NCBI GenBank assembly: GCA_947494925.1
Contig: CANLWS010000015.1
Span: forward strand, 1-64,000
Direction of reading: 5' to 3'
DNA from: an uncultured Alteromonadaceae bacterium
GTDB taxonomy: Bacteria > Pseudomonadota > Gammaproteobacteria > Enterobacterales > Alteromonadaceae
DNA: 64,000 bases
The stretch's first letter is position 1. Every line of letters begins with the position of its first letter. A model generated the notes under the pieces. It ran no database searches. It was not told the DNA's origin and was given only the letters and a program-made list of their open reading frames with translations. The position numbers and the translations under genes are program-made. Positions 45,201 through 53,922 of the stretch are shown in pieces.

Positions 45201-45781
45201 TCCTGGGTAGTATATCTGCCAGCGGTATCCAACATGACGGCTTCATCAGTAAACCACCAGTCACAATTTCGCGTGCCGCCCACTCCTTTTACCGGCTCGG
45301 AGCCAAAACCTTCCTGAAGAGGAAAATTCACCCCTGAGTTTTGCAATGCTGTGGTTTTTCCTGCGCCGGGCGGTCCAATTATCACGTACCAAGGGAGTTG
45401 ATATAGGTACCTGGGGCCACCTTTACCACCCAATTTAGATTTTTTCAGCGTCTGCAACGCTTGTTTGAATCGGTCCTGTAGAACAGTCACTTCCTGTTCT
45501 GACACAGCACTATCATAGTCGTTGGGCGAACTTGCGCCTGCCAGATTGTCGATAATATTCTGATTTGTACGTTTTTGTTTAATCGCTTTATGGATGCTCA
45601 ATCCGGCCCATAACAGGATGACAAATAAGATGAAGCAGCCGCGAACATAGTCATTTCCCAACGGCACCCAAGTCCCAAACGCCAGTAATTGTCCGATATA
45701 CCAGATAAACAGGCTCAGAAACAACATACCCAAAGCTGACAAAAACCAGCGATTGGTTAAAAATCCCAGAATACGTTTCAT
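42209..45781 (-). CDS. tssM: TssM (IcmF) inner-membrane complex protein
   Basis: A 1190-residue inner-membrane protein. Two membrane segments near the N-terminus (about 11-32 and 46-64) precede a cytosolic ATPase-like domain with Walker A GPPGAGKTT (136-144), so nucleotide binding may be retained. A third membrane segment (about 450-470) leads to the large periplasmic part with IcmF-related and C-terminal domains. It joins TssL and TssJ in the trans-envelope complex. Length is usual. It begins 37 bases after tssL. Confidence 0.95.
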   Translation of the reverse strand: MKRILGFLTNRWFLSALGMLFLSLFIWYIGQLLAFGTWVPLGNDYVRGCFILFVILLWAGLSIHKAIKQKRTNQNIIDNLAGASSPNDYDSAVSEQEVTVLQDRFKQALQTLKKSKLGGKGGPRYLYQLPWYVIIGPPGAGKTTALQNSGVNFPLQEGFGSEPVKGVGGTRNCDWWFTDEAVMLDTAGRYTTQDSDKAADSEAWTGFLKLLKKYRGRRPLDGVIVAFSVTDLIGQSAESRKIHALAVRKRLKELNDMLKVQVPVYLLFTKTDLIEGFNEFFDDLGKQEREQVWGMTFPLAVSDTGDKIVDVFDQEFDSLIARLDARLLGRMQAEYDLQRRAFLQGFPEQIASLKKAIHDFVGEAFSPSMYDESHLLRGVYFTSGTQEGTPIDRLIGTVSRAFGLSRQAMPAYSGQGKSFFLTKLMRNVIFQEAGLVTDTSAFAKYRPWIEKIGYAGAAIVTFFIIISWVTSYNNNLDYIADVEQDVREYETVAQNLVDSRGEITEVLPYLNLLRNIQGGFSDQDKDVPLLMGMGLYQGDKIGPVAIGAYQRALNTVLLPRVIERLEIQLAENNRMERGEFLYAALKVYLMIGHPGRYNGDDVALWVTTDWASLYPGINNRQVREQIVGHLQALLNDEIELVPLQAGLVESVRLTLSKRSLAERVYGQIKRSNLARKLKEWRVVDKIGADASRYFKFRSGANLNKGLPGLFTKEGFNDVFLKNGPIMAEVAAKETWVLKETDREEMTESEIDGLLQDVTKLYFAEYIRTWQAYLRDLDIAAFDSFSDGAQKLKDLSDDMSPIKSLLAQVGRETLLASSSADLIDADGESGVSELRSQVEALLSKASDAAILNKNNDPAAVVDRNFARLHEILNERADVPAPIRATLLNLNELFVALSTVEATINAGGMGGESASANSAMQGVMRRIQLEANRQPEPLKQWLYSLVRESNMVFLRDSRERFNQVWQSSVANFCRQAIGNRYPISANSPNDINLSDFSRYFGPSGLLEEFFNNYLASFIDTSVKPWKLVDNAGARLEFSNDVLSYFERANDIKQTFFKGGSGQPNLSFQLMPLQLDAAASQSLLELGDQRVVYQHGPLRLSRMNWPATGMSERARFSVRSLTTGSFASIATDGPWAWFRLIDKGRTSQTSTSDRFRISFTAEGLESTYEIRADSVINPFMTRELQSMRCPETL

Positions 45782-45818
45782 TATTTTAATTTACTCGTGA
45801 ATCTTGTTGACCGTATTT

Positions 45819-47183
45819 TTAAAAAGAGCGAATTAATACTTCCACTCGCCTATTTTGCTCTCGTCCTGCAGCCGTCCCATTAGAGGCTACAGGCTCAGTG
45901 TCAGCCTTACCTTGGGCGACCAATTTGTCTTTATCCATACCTGCTTCAACCAACAATTCAACCACTGAACGTGCCCGCTCATCAGATAAATGCCAATTGG
46001 ATGGAAATCGAAGAGTACGAATCTTTTGACTATCCGAATGTCCCGAAACCACTATGGGTCCGGGCAAATCAATCAACGCCGTCGCTAATTTATCCAACAT
46101 CAGAATGTGACTTGACGACACATCTGCGCTTCCACTGGCAAACAACCCTTTGTTGTGGATGATAATCTTTAACCCGAAAGGTTGTTTAGTCAGTGTCAGC
46201 TTGTTTTCAGCAATTTCCTGCTGCAGATTTCCTTGCAGATTGCTCATCAATAATTCGGTATCAACACCACTTTCCACCGGATCAACCAAAGCAGTCATAG
46301 CAGTTCTGGCCTTCACCATTTGTGGTACTTCTCTACCCAGTTTGCCAATATCGCTGAACACTGAATCTGATTCATCGTTCAATGCAAAAAAGAATCCCGT
46401 GTAGGTCAACACAAGTACGCCGCCAAATACCGCTCCGACCACCCACCATGGTATTAATTTGGCCACCATGGGCCGGCCGTCCGAAACACCTTCCCACTTT
46501 GGCGACAGTTCAAGCTCGGGATCGCCGCGCAAGTTACGAATAGTCTGATATAAGCCGTTACTAATCTGTTCCAGCGCAGCCTGTCCACCATCCTGAATCG
46601 CAAACTTTCCCTGAAAACCGAGTCGCAAGCAGTGATACATGAGTTCAAGTAAATCAATATTCTGGCCAGGTGAGTCGGATTTACGTGCAAGAACCTGGAA
46701 GAAACGCTCACCACCGCTGGTATTGTCATGCAGCGTACTCAACAGGCTTTGTTGGCTCCAGACGCTACCATTTCCCCACGGAGTATTGAGTACTATTTCA
46801 TCCAAAAAGGCACATAGGATGTAGCGTGCTTCATAGGCAACGTCCGGTCCAATCCCATGTAAAACGCAATTCTTCTCAAATTGTTGCACCAAAGACGTGA
46901 CATGTTGCAACAGCCCAGGCACGTCCTTATGTTCCGCTGTATTTCTCAATTGTCTTGCCAACGAGAAGACCATAGTAGCGGAGTTGACTAAATGGTTCTG
47001 CCCGGAGCTACCAATCATTTGTAGCGATATTCCTTCGCCATCATCAGATTGTGCCATGGGCTGTGGAACTGGTTGAGTAGGCGCAGGTTGCGGCACGGGC
47101 GCACCTGGCGATGCGGGCTCAGCTCCGCGACGCCGTCCCGGCGTTGGCATAATGACTGTGCGATCTAAGTCGTCGTTCACCAT
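45819..47183 (-). CDS. tssL: TssL (DotU) with C-terminal OmpA-like peptidoglycan-binding domain
   Basis: About 454 residues. The N-terminal tail has the motif DDLDRTVIMPTPG (Thr9, Thr14) and a Pro-rich stretch. The DotU domain (about 65-260) contains ARYILCAFLDEIV-like sequence and PWG. One membrane segment (about 267-290) leads to a periplasmic OmpA-like domain with SGHSDSQ and SDERARSVVELL, ending GREQNRRVEVLI. This extended form anchors the complex to peptidoglycan directly. The ATG at 47183 is chosen because it lies 2 bases after tssK and has GAGG upstream. In Agrobacterium TssL is phosphorylated by PpkA near its N-terminus and bound by Fha; the tail here fits that scheme. Confidence 0.94.
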   Translation of the reverse strand: MVNDDLDRTVIMPTPGRRRGAEPASPGAPVPQPAPTQPVPQPMAQSDDGEGISLQMIGSSGQNHLVNSATMVFSLARQLRNTAEHKDVPGLLQHVTSLVQQFEKNCVLHGIGPDVAYEARYILCAFLDEIVLNTPWGNGSVWSQQSLLSTLHDNTSGGERFFQVLARKSDSPGQNIDLLELMYHCLRLGFQGKFAIQDGGQAALEQISNGLYQTIRNLRGDPELELSPKWEGVSDGRPMVAKLIPWWVVGAVFGGVLVLTYTGFFFALNDESDSVFSDIGKLGREVPQMVKARTAMTALVDPVESGVDTELLMSNLQGNLQQEIAENKLTLTKQPFGLKIIIHNKGLFASGSADVSSSHILMLDKLATALIDLPGPIVVSGHSDSQKIRTLRFPSNWHLSDERARSVVELLVEAGMDKDKLVAQGKADTEPVASNGTAAGREQNRRVEVLIRSF

Positions 47184-47185
47184 AA

Positions 47186-48511
47186 TTACTGCCTCACTGC
47201 CCAAAAGCTTACATCAAGCCCGGGATAATGTCCGGCAACATGCATTGCAATGCCACCGGATCCTAGTATATCGGCCCAGGCAGAACTGGTTGTATCAAGC
47301 TGGAAATAGGTTGTCCCGGCATGAAATGGAATCTGCCGGGGTGCTGCGGGCAAGGCCGCCAGATTCACGCCAGGTAGAGATTTGTTTATTAAGGTCGCAA
47401 TTTTTTCGACGGCCCCAATTTTCATCTGGCCAGGTAATGTCTGGCGTAACTTATCGTCTGGAGTGTCGGCCTTAACAGCCAGTACAAACATTGCCTTTTG
47501 CAACATATCCTTGTTACCAACAACCGCGGTTCTGATCCCATACTGATTAGGTGCTGATAAATCTATTTGCGTCGCAGCCTGCTCCAGAACCATGGTTAGC
47601 GATTGTCGAAGTTCATTCATGACCTGATAAAAAGTATTTTGCAAATCGTCGTGCTTATATTCTTCCAGAGCAGCGGGGCGACGTTCTTTTTTAGTAAAGG
47701 TGGCAAGTTCACCAGCGATACTCGCCATGCTCCGGTATAGTGATTCAGGGTGTAGATCGGCTAAGTTGCTTATGTGGTTTATTTCCGGCTCCATGCGGTT
47801 CAAAGCCTGAAGCAGCAGAAAGTCTGATATTTCCGTGCTGTTTTTACCCGTTCCTGACACTCTACCGGCAATACTTTCGGCACGTTGATGCAGCATACCC
47901 TGCAATTCGATTAGGTAACCTCTTAAGACAGATTGTTTATTCACGTCCAAGCAAGATGCAATAAAGTTTTCATCCAAAATGACATTTCTATCCGCACCCA
48001 CCTGAACAACTTTTGCAATGGCTAACGTATGAAAAGCTTCGAGATCTTGTTGTGCTGAGAGCAATTGAAAACGGGGACTGGCAATTTCCAATTCTACCTG
48101 CTCACCTGAATTTTCTGCATTATTGGACGTCGCCTGATGTTGTATTCTGCAACGCACATGTTTGTCTTCTTCCTGGTCACTGAACTCAAGCATATTTGCC
48201 AACGCAATCGGCAGGCAAAGGTAGAGTACTAAATCCTGAGATTGCTCCGATAAATCAATTACCAAATTAGCATCTTCACGACATTCAAAAGGTGTCCCGT
48301 CGGGCAAAATACCCTCGCAGTGACTAATGGCAACCTTGCCAACCTTCAATAAATCCTGGTCGAGCTCCAGTGTTCGAAACCCCCAGTTAAAATATTGTAA
48401 CCCCGCGCAACTTGCGGCGATATGCGACAATATAAAACGATCTTGTTGTTGGAAATGCTGCGGACGCAGAAACATTCCTTCTTTCCAAACTATTCTGTCA
48501 TTACTGGCCAT
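47186..48511 (-). CDS. tssK: TssK baseplate-membrane connector
   Basis: A 441-residue protein of the TssK/ImpJ/VasE family, with the opening VWKEGMFLRPQHFQQQDR that marks the family. It links the baseplate to the TssL/TssM membrane complex. It lies between tssJ and tssL with short gaps (31 bases upstream, 2 downstream). Typical length. Confidence 0.95.
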   Translation of the reverse strand: MASNDRIVWKEGMFLRPQHFQQQDRFILSHIAASCAGLQYFNWGFRTLELDQDLLKVGKVAISHCEGILPDGTPFECREDANLVIDLSEQSQDLVLYLCLPIALANMLEFSDQEEDKHVRCRIQHQATSNNAENSGEQVELEIASPRFQLLSAQQDLEAFHTLAIAKVVQVGADRNVILDENFIASCLDVNKQSVLRGYLIELQGMLHQRAESIAGRVSGTGKNSTEISDFLLLQALNRMEPEINHISNLADLHPESLYRSMASIAGELATFTKKERRPAALEEYKHDDLQNTFYQVMNELRQSLTMVLEQAATQIDLSAPNQYGIRTAVVGNKDMLQKAMFVLAVKADTPDDKLRQTLPGQMKIGAVEKIATLINKSLPGVNLAALPAAPRQIPFHAGTTYFQLDTTSSAWADILGSGGIAMHVAGHYPGLDVSFWAVRQ

Positions 48512-48542
48512 ATCGCCCTGCTCATTGTTTTATCCATGCGAG

Positions 48543-49040
48543 TTATTGCTTTTTGACGTTGACACCGGAATCGGTGAGTTCAATCAGAATGTCAGAATTT
48601 GAATCTGACTCAATTTCAATCACACGCTTCCAGGTTGAAGTATCGATATTCCGGTAAGCGGCAATGATCCCTAAAAAGCGGGTCTCTGCACCAAATTCAC
48701 GAGAAATTTCACGAGTTTCACCGGGTTTAAGTTCTAAATCTTCTCTGTTAACCAATTCTGTGCCCAAGGCTGCAATACTGGAGTCATATAGGGAGAAAAA
48801 GTCAGCATTGTTAAATGCCGTAGTTGACTTTAACTCATAGATAAAAAGTCTCACTGGTGAAGGCCGACCGTTCATATCCGGATTTACATTTTCACTGGTC
48901 GACAAAGTAATATCTGCCTTGGTTATTGTGGTGAAAACATCTTTCACTACGCCTGTCGCTCCACAACCTACCAACAACAATAAGAACCCTGAAATAATAG
49001 ACAGTTTGACAATTTGTCTAGTGCTAATCGATATCGACAT
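48543..49040 (-). CDS. tssJ: TssJ outer-membrane lipoprotein
   Basis: A 165-residue lipoprotein; lipobox LLVGC gives Cys26. The mature part holds the TssJ beta-sandwich phrases RPSPVRLFIYELKSTTAFNNADFF and LKPGETREI. It is the outer-membrane anchor that binds the TssM periplasmic tip. A 114-base gap to tagH upstream holds a possible sigma70 promoter. It begins the run of membrane-complex genes. Confidence 0.93.
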   Translation of the reverse strand: MSISISTRQIVKLSIISGFLLLLVGCGATGVVKDVFTTITKADITLSTSENVNPDMNGRPSPVRLFIYELKSTTAFNNADFFSLYDSSIAALGTELVNREDLELKPGETREISREFGAETRFLGIIAAYRNIDTSTWKRVIEIESDSNSDILIELTDSGVNVKKQ

Positions 49041-49111
49041 ACTTATTACCTATATTGGCGTTAATATTCAGTACACACAACTTAGTACTAAATTACTACA
49101 AAGGCTTAATT

Positions 49112-49139
49112 TTTATATACATTTTTTTAATTGAATCAA
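49112..49139 (-). promoter_or_regulatory. Candidate promoter upstream of tssJ
   Basis: Read on the minus strand, TTGATT (49134-49139) and TATAAA (49112-49117) are 16 bases apart, about 70 bases before the tssJ start, in an AT-rich gap after tagH. Confidence 0.35.
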
Positions 49140-49154
49140 ATAAAGATCCAAAAC

Positions 49155-50510
49155 TTAAGAATGTTTCTGCTTTTGAATTTGCTGCTCGTATGCTTTGGAA
49201 AATTCATGATTAAAAAGCGTCTGAAAGTCATCTTCCGACTGCTGAAACAAGGTTTTATATAACAGCTCAAATTCGTCCCAGTATTTAGACTTTTGACCAC
49301 CTAACAGTTTTTGCATGCCTTTCTTGTCTTCATCACGGCCTTTAATACGCTCGGGTTCAAGTCGCGCTAAAAGATTTTTCATTGCACTTTGCATTCCGGT
49401 CAATACAGCCAGTTGATGAGACTTGATATCATCAAAAGCTTCATCAAATGCGGCCTCAGCAGACATGTAGCCCTGTCCTCGTTTATTGATCAAAGCCACC
49501 AGGGCTTCCTCAATATTCAGTGAAAACTTAAGTGGATTGTTCTCTGTAGGACGGATCATGGTCTGGGATAATCGGAATTCGCTCTTGATATCACCTCGGG
49601 CCGCCAACACCCCCATCAGGCCCATAGTAACCTGCCTGAACAAGCTGCCGATTTCCTGCATGAACTCAGTATCATTGACTGGCAATCGAGTTGCAGAATC
49701 AACGCCTGCCCCGCGTAAAAAAGCTGATATCAAATCGTTTGAACTCGAAGAAGTTGCAACGGGCGAGGCAACTGGCGCCGCAGGTGGTGGCGTTTGTTGA
49801 ACAGGTTGAGATTCTGTAACAGGACTAACAGGTGCAGCAGGGCTCACCGGTGTTGAAATGGGCTGCTCAGGAACTTGGGGAGTATGTTGAGGCTCCATCT
49901 GAGGAACAGCTTCCGTTGAATCAGCACTCCCCCAATCTTCAGGTATGCTCATCCCAACACTGGGGGCATCATAATGGGTCTGGGTCAGTTCAGGCACATC
50001 CACAGCCAAGTCCTGGGTCGGTTGCTCTGCTGGTGGCTGACTCTGAGGTTCTAGAATTGCTTTCCAGTCTCCCCCGTCTGCCGGAACATTTGACGGTGGA
50101 GGTGGAGGGGGAGCGTAAACGGGAACATCGATAGGAGGCGTCGGTGATGCGGGAGGCACTACAGGTTGCGCAACTTGCGGTTCACCACTTTGCACAGCAA
50201 TCTTGACCTGTATTTCGTAGTCACTGATGCGGATCTTGTCCCCATCGGCTAATTTGCTTTGGTTGCCTCGTCCCAGCGGTTCAGCAGATGTATTTATAAA
50301 CACACCGTTTGTACTGGTATCCGTGACAAAATAATCATTTCCCAGACGTTCTATGCTGCAGTGATGCTTCGACAATACTCGGGCAGGATCAGGCAAACTC
50401 CAGTCATTGCTGGCATCTCTGCCAATACGCATCGAGCCCTGTTCGAGTTGCATACTCACAGTTTGTTCAGAACTGGCTTTCTGGTAGCTGCCTATTTCAA
50501 GAGTCAACAC
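49155..50510 (-). CDS. tagH: T6SS FHA-domain protein (TagH/Fha)
   Basis: A 451-residue cytosolic protein. The N-terminal FHA domain (about 25-100) has the phosphothreonine-pocket residues in MRIGRDASND, SKHHCSIE and STNGVFIN. A long Pro-rich linker (about 115-255) joins a C-terminal T6SS FHA-associated domain (about 260-450). It should recognise a phosphothreonine made by PpkA, which in other species turns on assembly, while TagF opposes it. It is the first gene of the structural operon. Confidence 0.93.
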   Translation of the reverse strand: MLTLEIGSYQKASSEQTVSMQLEQGSMRIGRDASNDWSLPDPARVLSKHHCSIERLGNDYFVTDTSTNGVFINTSAEPLGRGNQSKLADGDKIRISDYEIQVKIAVQSGEPQVAQPVVPPASPTPPIDVPVYAPPPPPPSNVPADGGDWKAILEPQSQPPAEQPTQDLAVDVPELTQTHYDAPSVGMSIPEDWGSADSTEAVPQMEPQHTPQVPEQPISTPVSPAAPVSPVTESQPVQQTPPPAAPVASPVATSSSSNDLISAFLRGAGVDSATRLPVNDTEFMQEIGSLFRQVTMGLMGVLAARGDIKSEFRLSQTMIRPTENNPLKFSLNIEEALVALINKRGQGYMSAEAAFDEAFDDIKSHQLAVLTGMQSAMKNLLARLEPERIKGRDEDKKGMQKLLGGQKSKYWDEFELLYKTLFQQSEDDFQTLFNHEFSKAYEQQIQKQKHS

Positions 50511-50783
50511 CGCTTTTTGTACTCCGTCACTTAACGATTATTAGAATAGTATTTCAAACACTTAACTTTCTTCGTGTATAAAAAATGAATCCTTATTAGC
50601 TTCTGATTTATTGGCTCAATGATCAAGTTTATTTAAGCAGAAATTCAAGGTATTTTGCGCGGCATTGGAGTATTTTCTCTTTTCAATCATAAACGATGCT
50701 CTGACTCTGTTGCGCTCACCGATTTGTTCCACTACCCTGTGCGCCAATTTTTAAATTTTATTTTGACCGCGAGGCTCTACAAA
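50511..50783. other. Divergent control region between tagH and the dUTPase gene
   Basis: About 270 bases at the right border of the T6SS island. The tagH side has a TAATAAT -10-like element without a strong -35. No sigma54 element or copy of the hcp operator was found here, so the structural operon may be controlled differently from hcp. An in-frame upstream extension of the dUTPase frame (50655-50783) is probably not translated. Confidence 0.4.
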
Positions 50784-51437
50784 ATGTTATCCCCTACCCA
50801 ACTTTTCACAATGTTGTCGTTGCAGGACAAGATGAATAAAAAGGTCAATCCGGAATGGTTAACCGCGGGTTATCAATATCTCAGGGCGGCAATGATTGAG
50901 TCGGTAGAGGGGATCGAACATCATGGTTGGAAATGGTGGAAAGCCCAGGAAAAAGACCTGCCGCAATTGCAAATGGAGTTGGTGGATATCTGGCACTTTG
51001 CTTTGTCGGCAATCATAATCGAGTTTGATGGTGATTTGGATAAATCAGCCTCGACAATCGCCAACCAGCTGAACTCTCAATGTCATTCAGTCAATTTTGA
51101 CGGTAAAACCTACGATTTTAGTCAACAGTCTATCCTGGATAATCTGGAACTTATGGCGGGGCTGTGCGCTGCAAAACGCTTCGATGTTCCATTATTCATG
51201 ACAATTGTTGAACAAGCCGATATGGACGCGAATGAATTGTATCGGCAGTACGTGGGTAAAAATGTCTTAAACTTTTTTCGTCAGGACAAAGGGTACAAAC
51301 AAGGTAGCTACATCAAAATTTGGCAAGGTCGCGAAGACAATGAACATCTTGTTGAAGTATTGGAAAGCCTTGATATTTCTGCATCTGACTACAGTGAGCA
51401 GGTTTACGCCGGATTACTCGCAAGATATCCGGCTTAA
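50784..51437 (+). CDS. dUTP diphosphatase, dimeric all-alpha type
   Basis: About 217 residues. It resembles the all-alpha dimeric dUTPase family (dUTPase_2), with MLSLQDKMNKK near the start, HHGWKWWK, the metal-binding LQMELVDIWHF, and the late NELYRQYVGKNVLNFFRQDKGYKQGSY. It hydrolyses dUTP to dUMP in the cytosol and keeps uracil out of DNA. The frame is open from 50655, but the ATG at 50784 with GAGG upstream gives a family-like start. The stop overlaps the stop of the convergent hydrolase gene. Confidence 0.85.
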   Translation: MLSPTQLFTMLSLQDKMNKKVNPEWLTAGYQYLRAAMIESVEGIEHHGWKWWKAQEKDLPQLQMELVDIWHFALSAIIIEFDGDLDKSASTIANQLNSQCHSVNFDGKTYDFSQQSILDNLELMAGLCAAKRFDVPLFMTIVEQADMDANELYRQYVGKNVLNFFRQDKGYKQGSYIKIWQGREDNEHLVEVLESLDISASDYSEQVYAGLLARYPA

Positions 51438-52369
51438 GCACTGCCAAATTCCGCTGCGTAAAATGTACGCAGTGCATTCGCAGTTCTTTTCGGGTCCTCC
51501 AACATAGGCATATGACCTAAATCTTGCCAGACAATGAGTTTGCTTCGTTCAATTTTCTGCCAGATTTTTGTGGCGCTCACATGCAAAATGTCATCCTTTT
51601 CTCCCCATATTATTAAGGTTGGAACCTTAATCTGCCCAACATGATTGTCCAGCTTTCCTTCAGGCAGATTGAAAGCGTGAAATATTTGCTTGAGCTGAGG
51701 CTTTCTGCCTTGATAATACTTGGCCAAAGCATCTTTGGTAATTTTTGGCAGGTACGGCGGTTTTTGCATTGTCATGGCAAAAAATGTGTAAAATTGTTGG
51801 CGATTTTCAATGTAAAACGGGTTAATGCCCTGAGCCAACATATTATCCATTTTACTTTTTTCTGGCGCTTTCACCCCAGCGGGATCTATCAGCACAATAC
51901 TCTGCGCTCGTTCCGGGTGGAAACGTCCAATATGAGCGGCAATAAAGCCCCCCATGGAATTTCCGATAATGTGCGCTTTGTCCAGATTAAGTTCGTCCAG
52001 CAATTTGATGATCCGAGTGGCTTGCGCACTAATAGAATAATCCCATTCTTTTCGGAATCCCGTTTCCCCATGTCCTGCCAAATCCGGGACAATAATATGG
52101 TAATCATTGGTTAAACGCCTGGCGAATCGCAACCATACCGCTTTGTCTGCACTAAATCCGTGAACCATCACTAGAACTGGCTTGTCCTGTTGATTATTGG
52201 ACAAATACACCATACGCGTTTCACCAACCTCTGCACTGAACGTCTTTAAGCCGTAAATTTTGGCTTCAGTCTTATTTGCATGTTTGTATAGCCATAAGCC
52301 AAACCTGGGATAGGTCCACCAAACTAAAAAAACTGATATACAAAGTAATAGTATGAATATGGTCAACAT
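51434..52369 (-). CDS. Alpha/beta hydrolase, membrane-anchored
   Basis: About 311 residues. One N-terminal membrane segment (MLTIFILLLCISVFLVWW) is followed by an alpha/beta hydrolase core. The nucleophile elbow GNSMGG, the acid Asp in LIIWGEKDDIL and the catalytic His in LGHMPMLEDP are in place, and VLVMVHGFSADKAVW carries the oxyanion region. The start at 52369 lies 19 bases after the monooxygenase stop; the longer frame to 52468 would overlap that gene by about 80 bases. Pairing with a Baeyer-Villiger-type enzyme suggests ester hydrolysis. Confidence 0.88.
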   Translation of the reverse strand: MLTIFILLLCISVFLVWWTYPRFGLWLYKHANKTEAKIYGLKTFSAEVGETRMVYLSNNQQDKPVLVMVHGFSADKAVWLRFARRLTNDYHIIVPDLAGHGETGFRKEWDYSISAQATRIIKLLDELNLDKAHIIGNSMGGFIAAHIGRFHPERAQSIVLIDPAGVKAPEKSKMDNMLAQGINPFYIENRQQFYTFFAMTMQKPPYLPKITKDALAKYYQGRKPQLKQIFHAFNLPEGKLDNHVGQIKVPTLIIWGEKDDILHVSATKIWQKIERSKLIVWQDLGHMPMLEDPKRTANALRTFYAAEFGSA

Positions 52370-52388
52370 CAGAAAATGGCCTTCCCGG

Positions 52389-53849
52389 TTAATTAATTTC
52401 GTGGTGCGATGGTTTAAACAATTTGCACAGTCGCCTGAACGTAAAACTAAATCCAGGAAACATGGCAATAACTTTGCCGCTGCGACTTTTATACCAGCTG
52501 TCGCAGCCGCCCTTGTGCCAAACCGTTTTTTGCATGCTTCGATGAATCTTATCGGTGTATGTCTGTTCTGCTTTAGCAGTGACTTCTATTTGGCTTCTAC
52601 CTGACTTACGCACAGCGTCAATACACTGCATGATATAGATCATCTGTGATTCAATCATAAAAATTGCGGAGGTATGCCCTATCCCTGTGTTTGGACCGGT
52701 GACAATAAAAAAGTTAGGAAATCCGGGGACGCAGGTGCCCAGATAAGCTCGCGGATAATCATGCCAGACTTGTTGCAAATTTTTATTATTCTTACCAACT
52801 ACCGGATAAGAAATTAAACCATCAGTGGCATCAAACCCGGTGGCATAAACTATAACATCGAGATCCACCTGCTGGCCCTTAATTGTCTCAACTCCATGGG
52901 CATTGATGGATTTAATTCCTTCGCTTTCATCGTGTAAGCTAACGTTGTCTCTGCCTAGCGCGGGAAGAAGTGTGTTTGATACGAGAATTCGCTTGCACCC
53001 TATGTTGTAGTCAGGCGTAAGTTTAGCCCGCAAAGCCGGATCGGCCACTTGCTTTTTAAGTAATTTGAGTGCTGGCCTGGTTCCCAGAAAATCCAGGATA
53101 TTCGACGAATATTTAAAGCCCAGAATTCTAAATTCTAATACCCAATAAATAATTGTCCGCAGTAACTTAGCCGCCCACTTATGGCGCAGTATTTTTCGCT
53201 GCCACGCGGTAAAAGGCTTGTCAGGACGGGACAAAACCCAATGAGGCGTGCGCTGAAATACATGTAGATGTTGGGTGCGGTCGACAATTGCCGGGATTAC
53301 CTGAGCTGCACTTGCACCACTGCCCACTACCGCAACCTTTTTACCCTCGAGATTAACGTCATGACGCCAAAGGTTGGTGTGAAAAGCGGCCCCTTTGAAT
53401 TCGTTTTTACCAAGGAATTCAGGGATAACAGGCATACTGAGTGGCCCTGATGCGTTAATGACAAAATGGGCAGTGAAATTTTCAGTTCCGTTTATCTGCA
53501 GACGCCAACGCTTACTTGATGCGTCCCAGTTGGCCTCTGTCACCGTTTTACCTGTCAGTATTTTTTCATTGAGTTGATACTTATCAAAAATGTGTCGAGT
53601 ATAGGATTCAAGTTCACTTTGTTCGGCGAACATCCGACTCCAGTCATATGGCTCGAATGACAGGGAGTATAGAGGAGATTGCACATCAACAGCGGCGCCT
53701 GGATAACGATTTTGTACCCAGGTTCCACCTGCGTTATCCCGTCTTTCCAACATGATGAAGTCCGACATCCCGCGCTTTAGAAGGTTGATTGCCGCACTTT
53801 GGCCGCCAAACCCGCTGCCTACAATAATAATGTTGTAATCTCTGTTCAA
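52389..53849 (-). CDS. FAD-dependent monooxygenase, FMO/Baeyer-Villiger type
   Basis: A 486-residue flavoprotein. Two Rossmann fingerprints are seen: IIVGSGFGGQSAA at residues 7-19 for FAD and KVAVVGSGASAAQV near 173 for NADPH. Between them FKGAAFHTNLW matches the FxGxxxHxxxW signature of flavin monooxygenases, and VIVYATGFD is the usual late motif. It probably inserts oxygen next to a ketone or oxidises a soft nucleophile, with NADPH. The co-transcribed hydrolase downstream favours the Baeyer-Villiger reading. The substrate is unknown. Confidence 0.9.
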   Translation of the reverse strand: MNRDYNIIIVGSGFGGQSAAINLLKRGMSDFIMLERRDNAGGTWVQNRYPGAAVDVQSPLYSLSFEPYDWSRMFAEQSELESYTRHIFDKYQLNEKILTGKTVTEANWDASSKRWRLQINGTENFTAHFVINASGPLSMPVIPEFLGKNEFKGAAFHTNLWRHDVNLEGKKVAVVGSGASAAQVIPAIVDRTQHLHVFQRTPHWVLSRPDKPFTAWQRKILRHKWAAKLLRTIIYWVLEFRILGFKYSSNILDFLGTRPALKLLKKQVADPALRAKLTPDYNIGCKRILVSNTLLPALGRDNVSLHDESEGIKSINAHGVETIKGQQVDLDVIVYATGFDATDGLISYPVVGKNNKNLQQVWHDYPRAYLGTCVPGFPNFFIVTGPNTGIGHTSAIFMIESQMIYIMQCIDAVRKSGRSQIEVTAKAEQTYTDKIHRSMQKTVWHKGGCDSWYKSRSGKVIAMFPGFSFTFRRLCKLFKPSHHEIN

Positions 53850-53922
53850 AAAACGTGCTTCATCTACTAGGTCTCATTTTATACTGCCGTCAGAACTAAA
53901 TCTGATCCACTCATTTCTTTTG

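Noticed and set aside
11680-50510. T6SS island as a recently acquired mobile element
   Set aside because: No integrase, transposase, tRNA or flanking direct repeat was seen and composition resembles the flanks, so recent transfer is not supported by this window.
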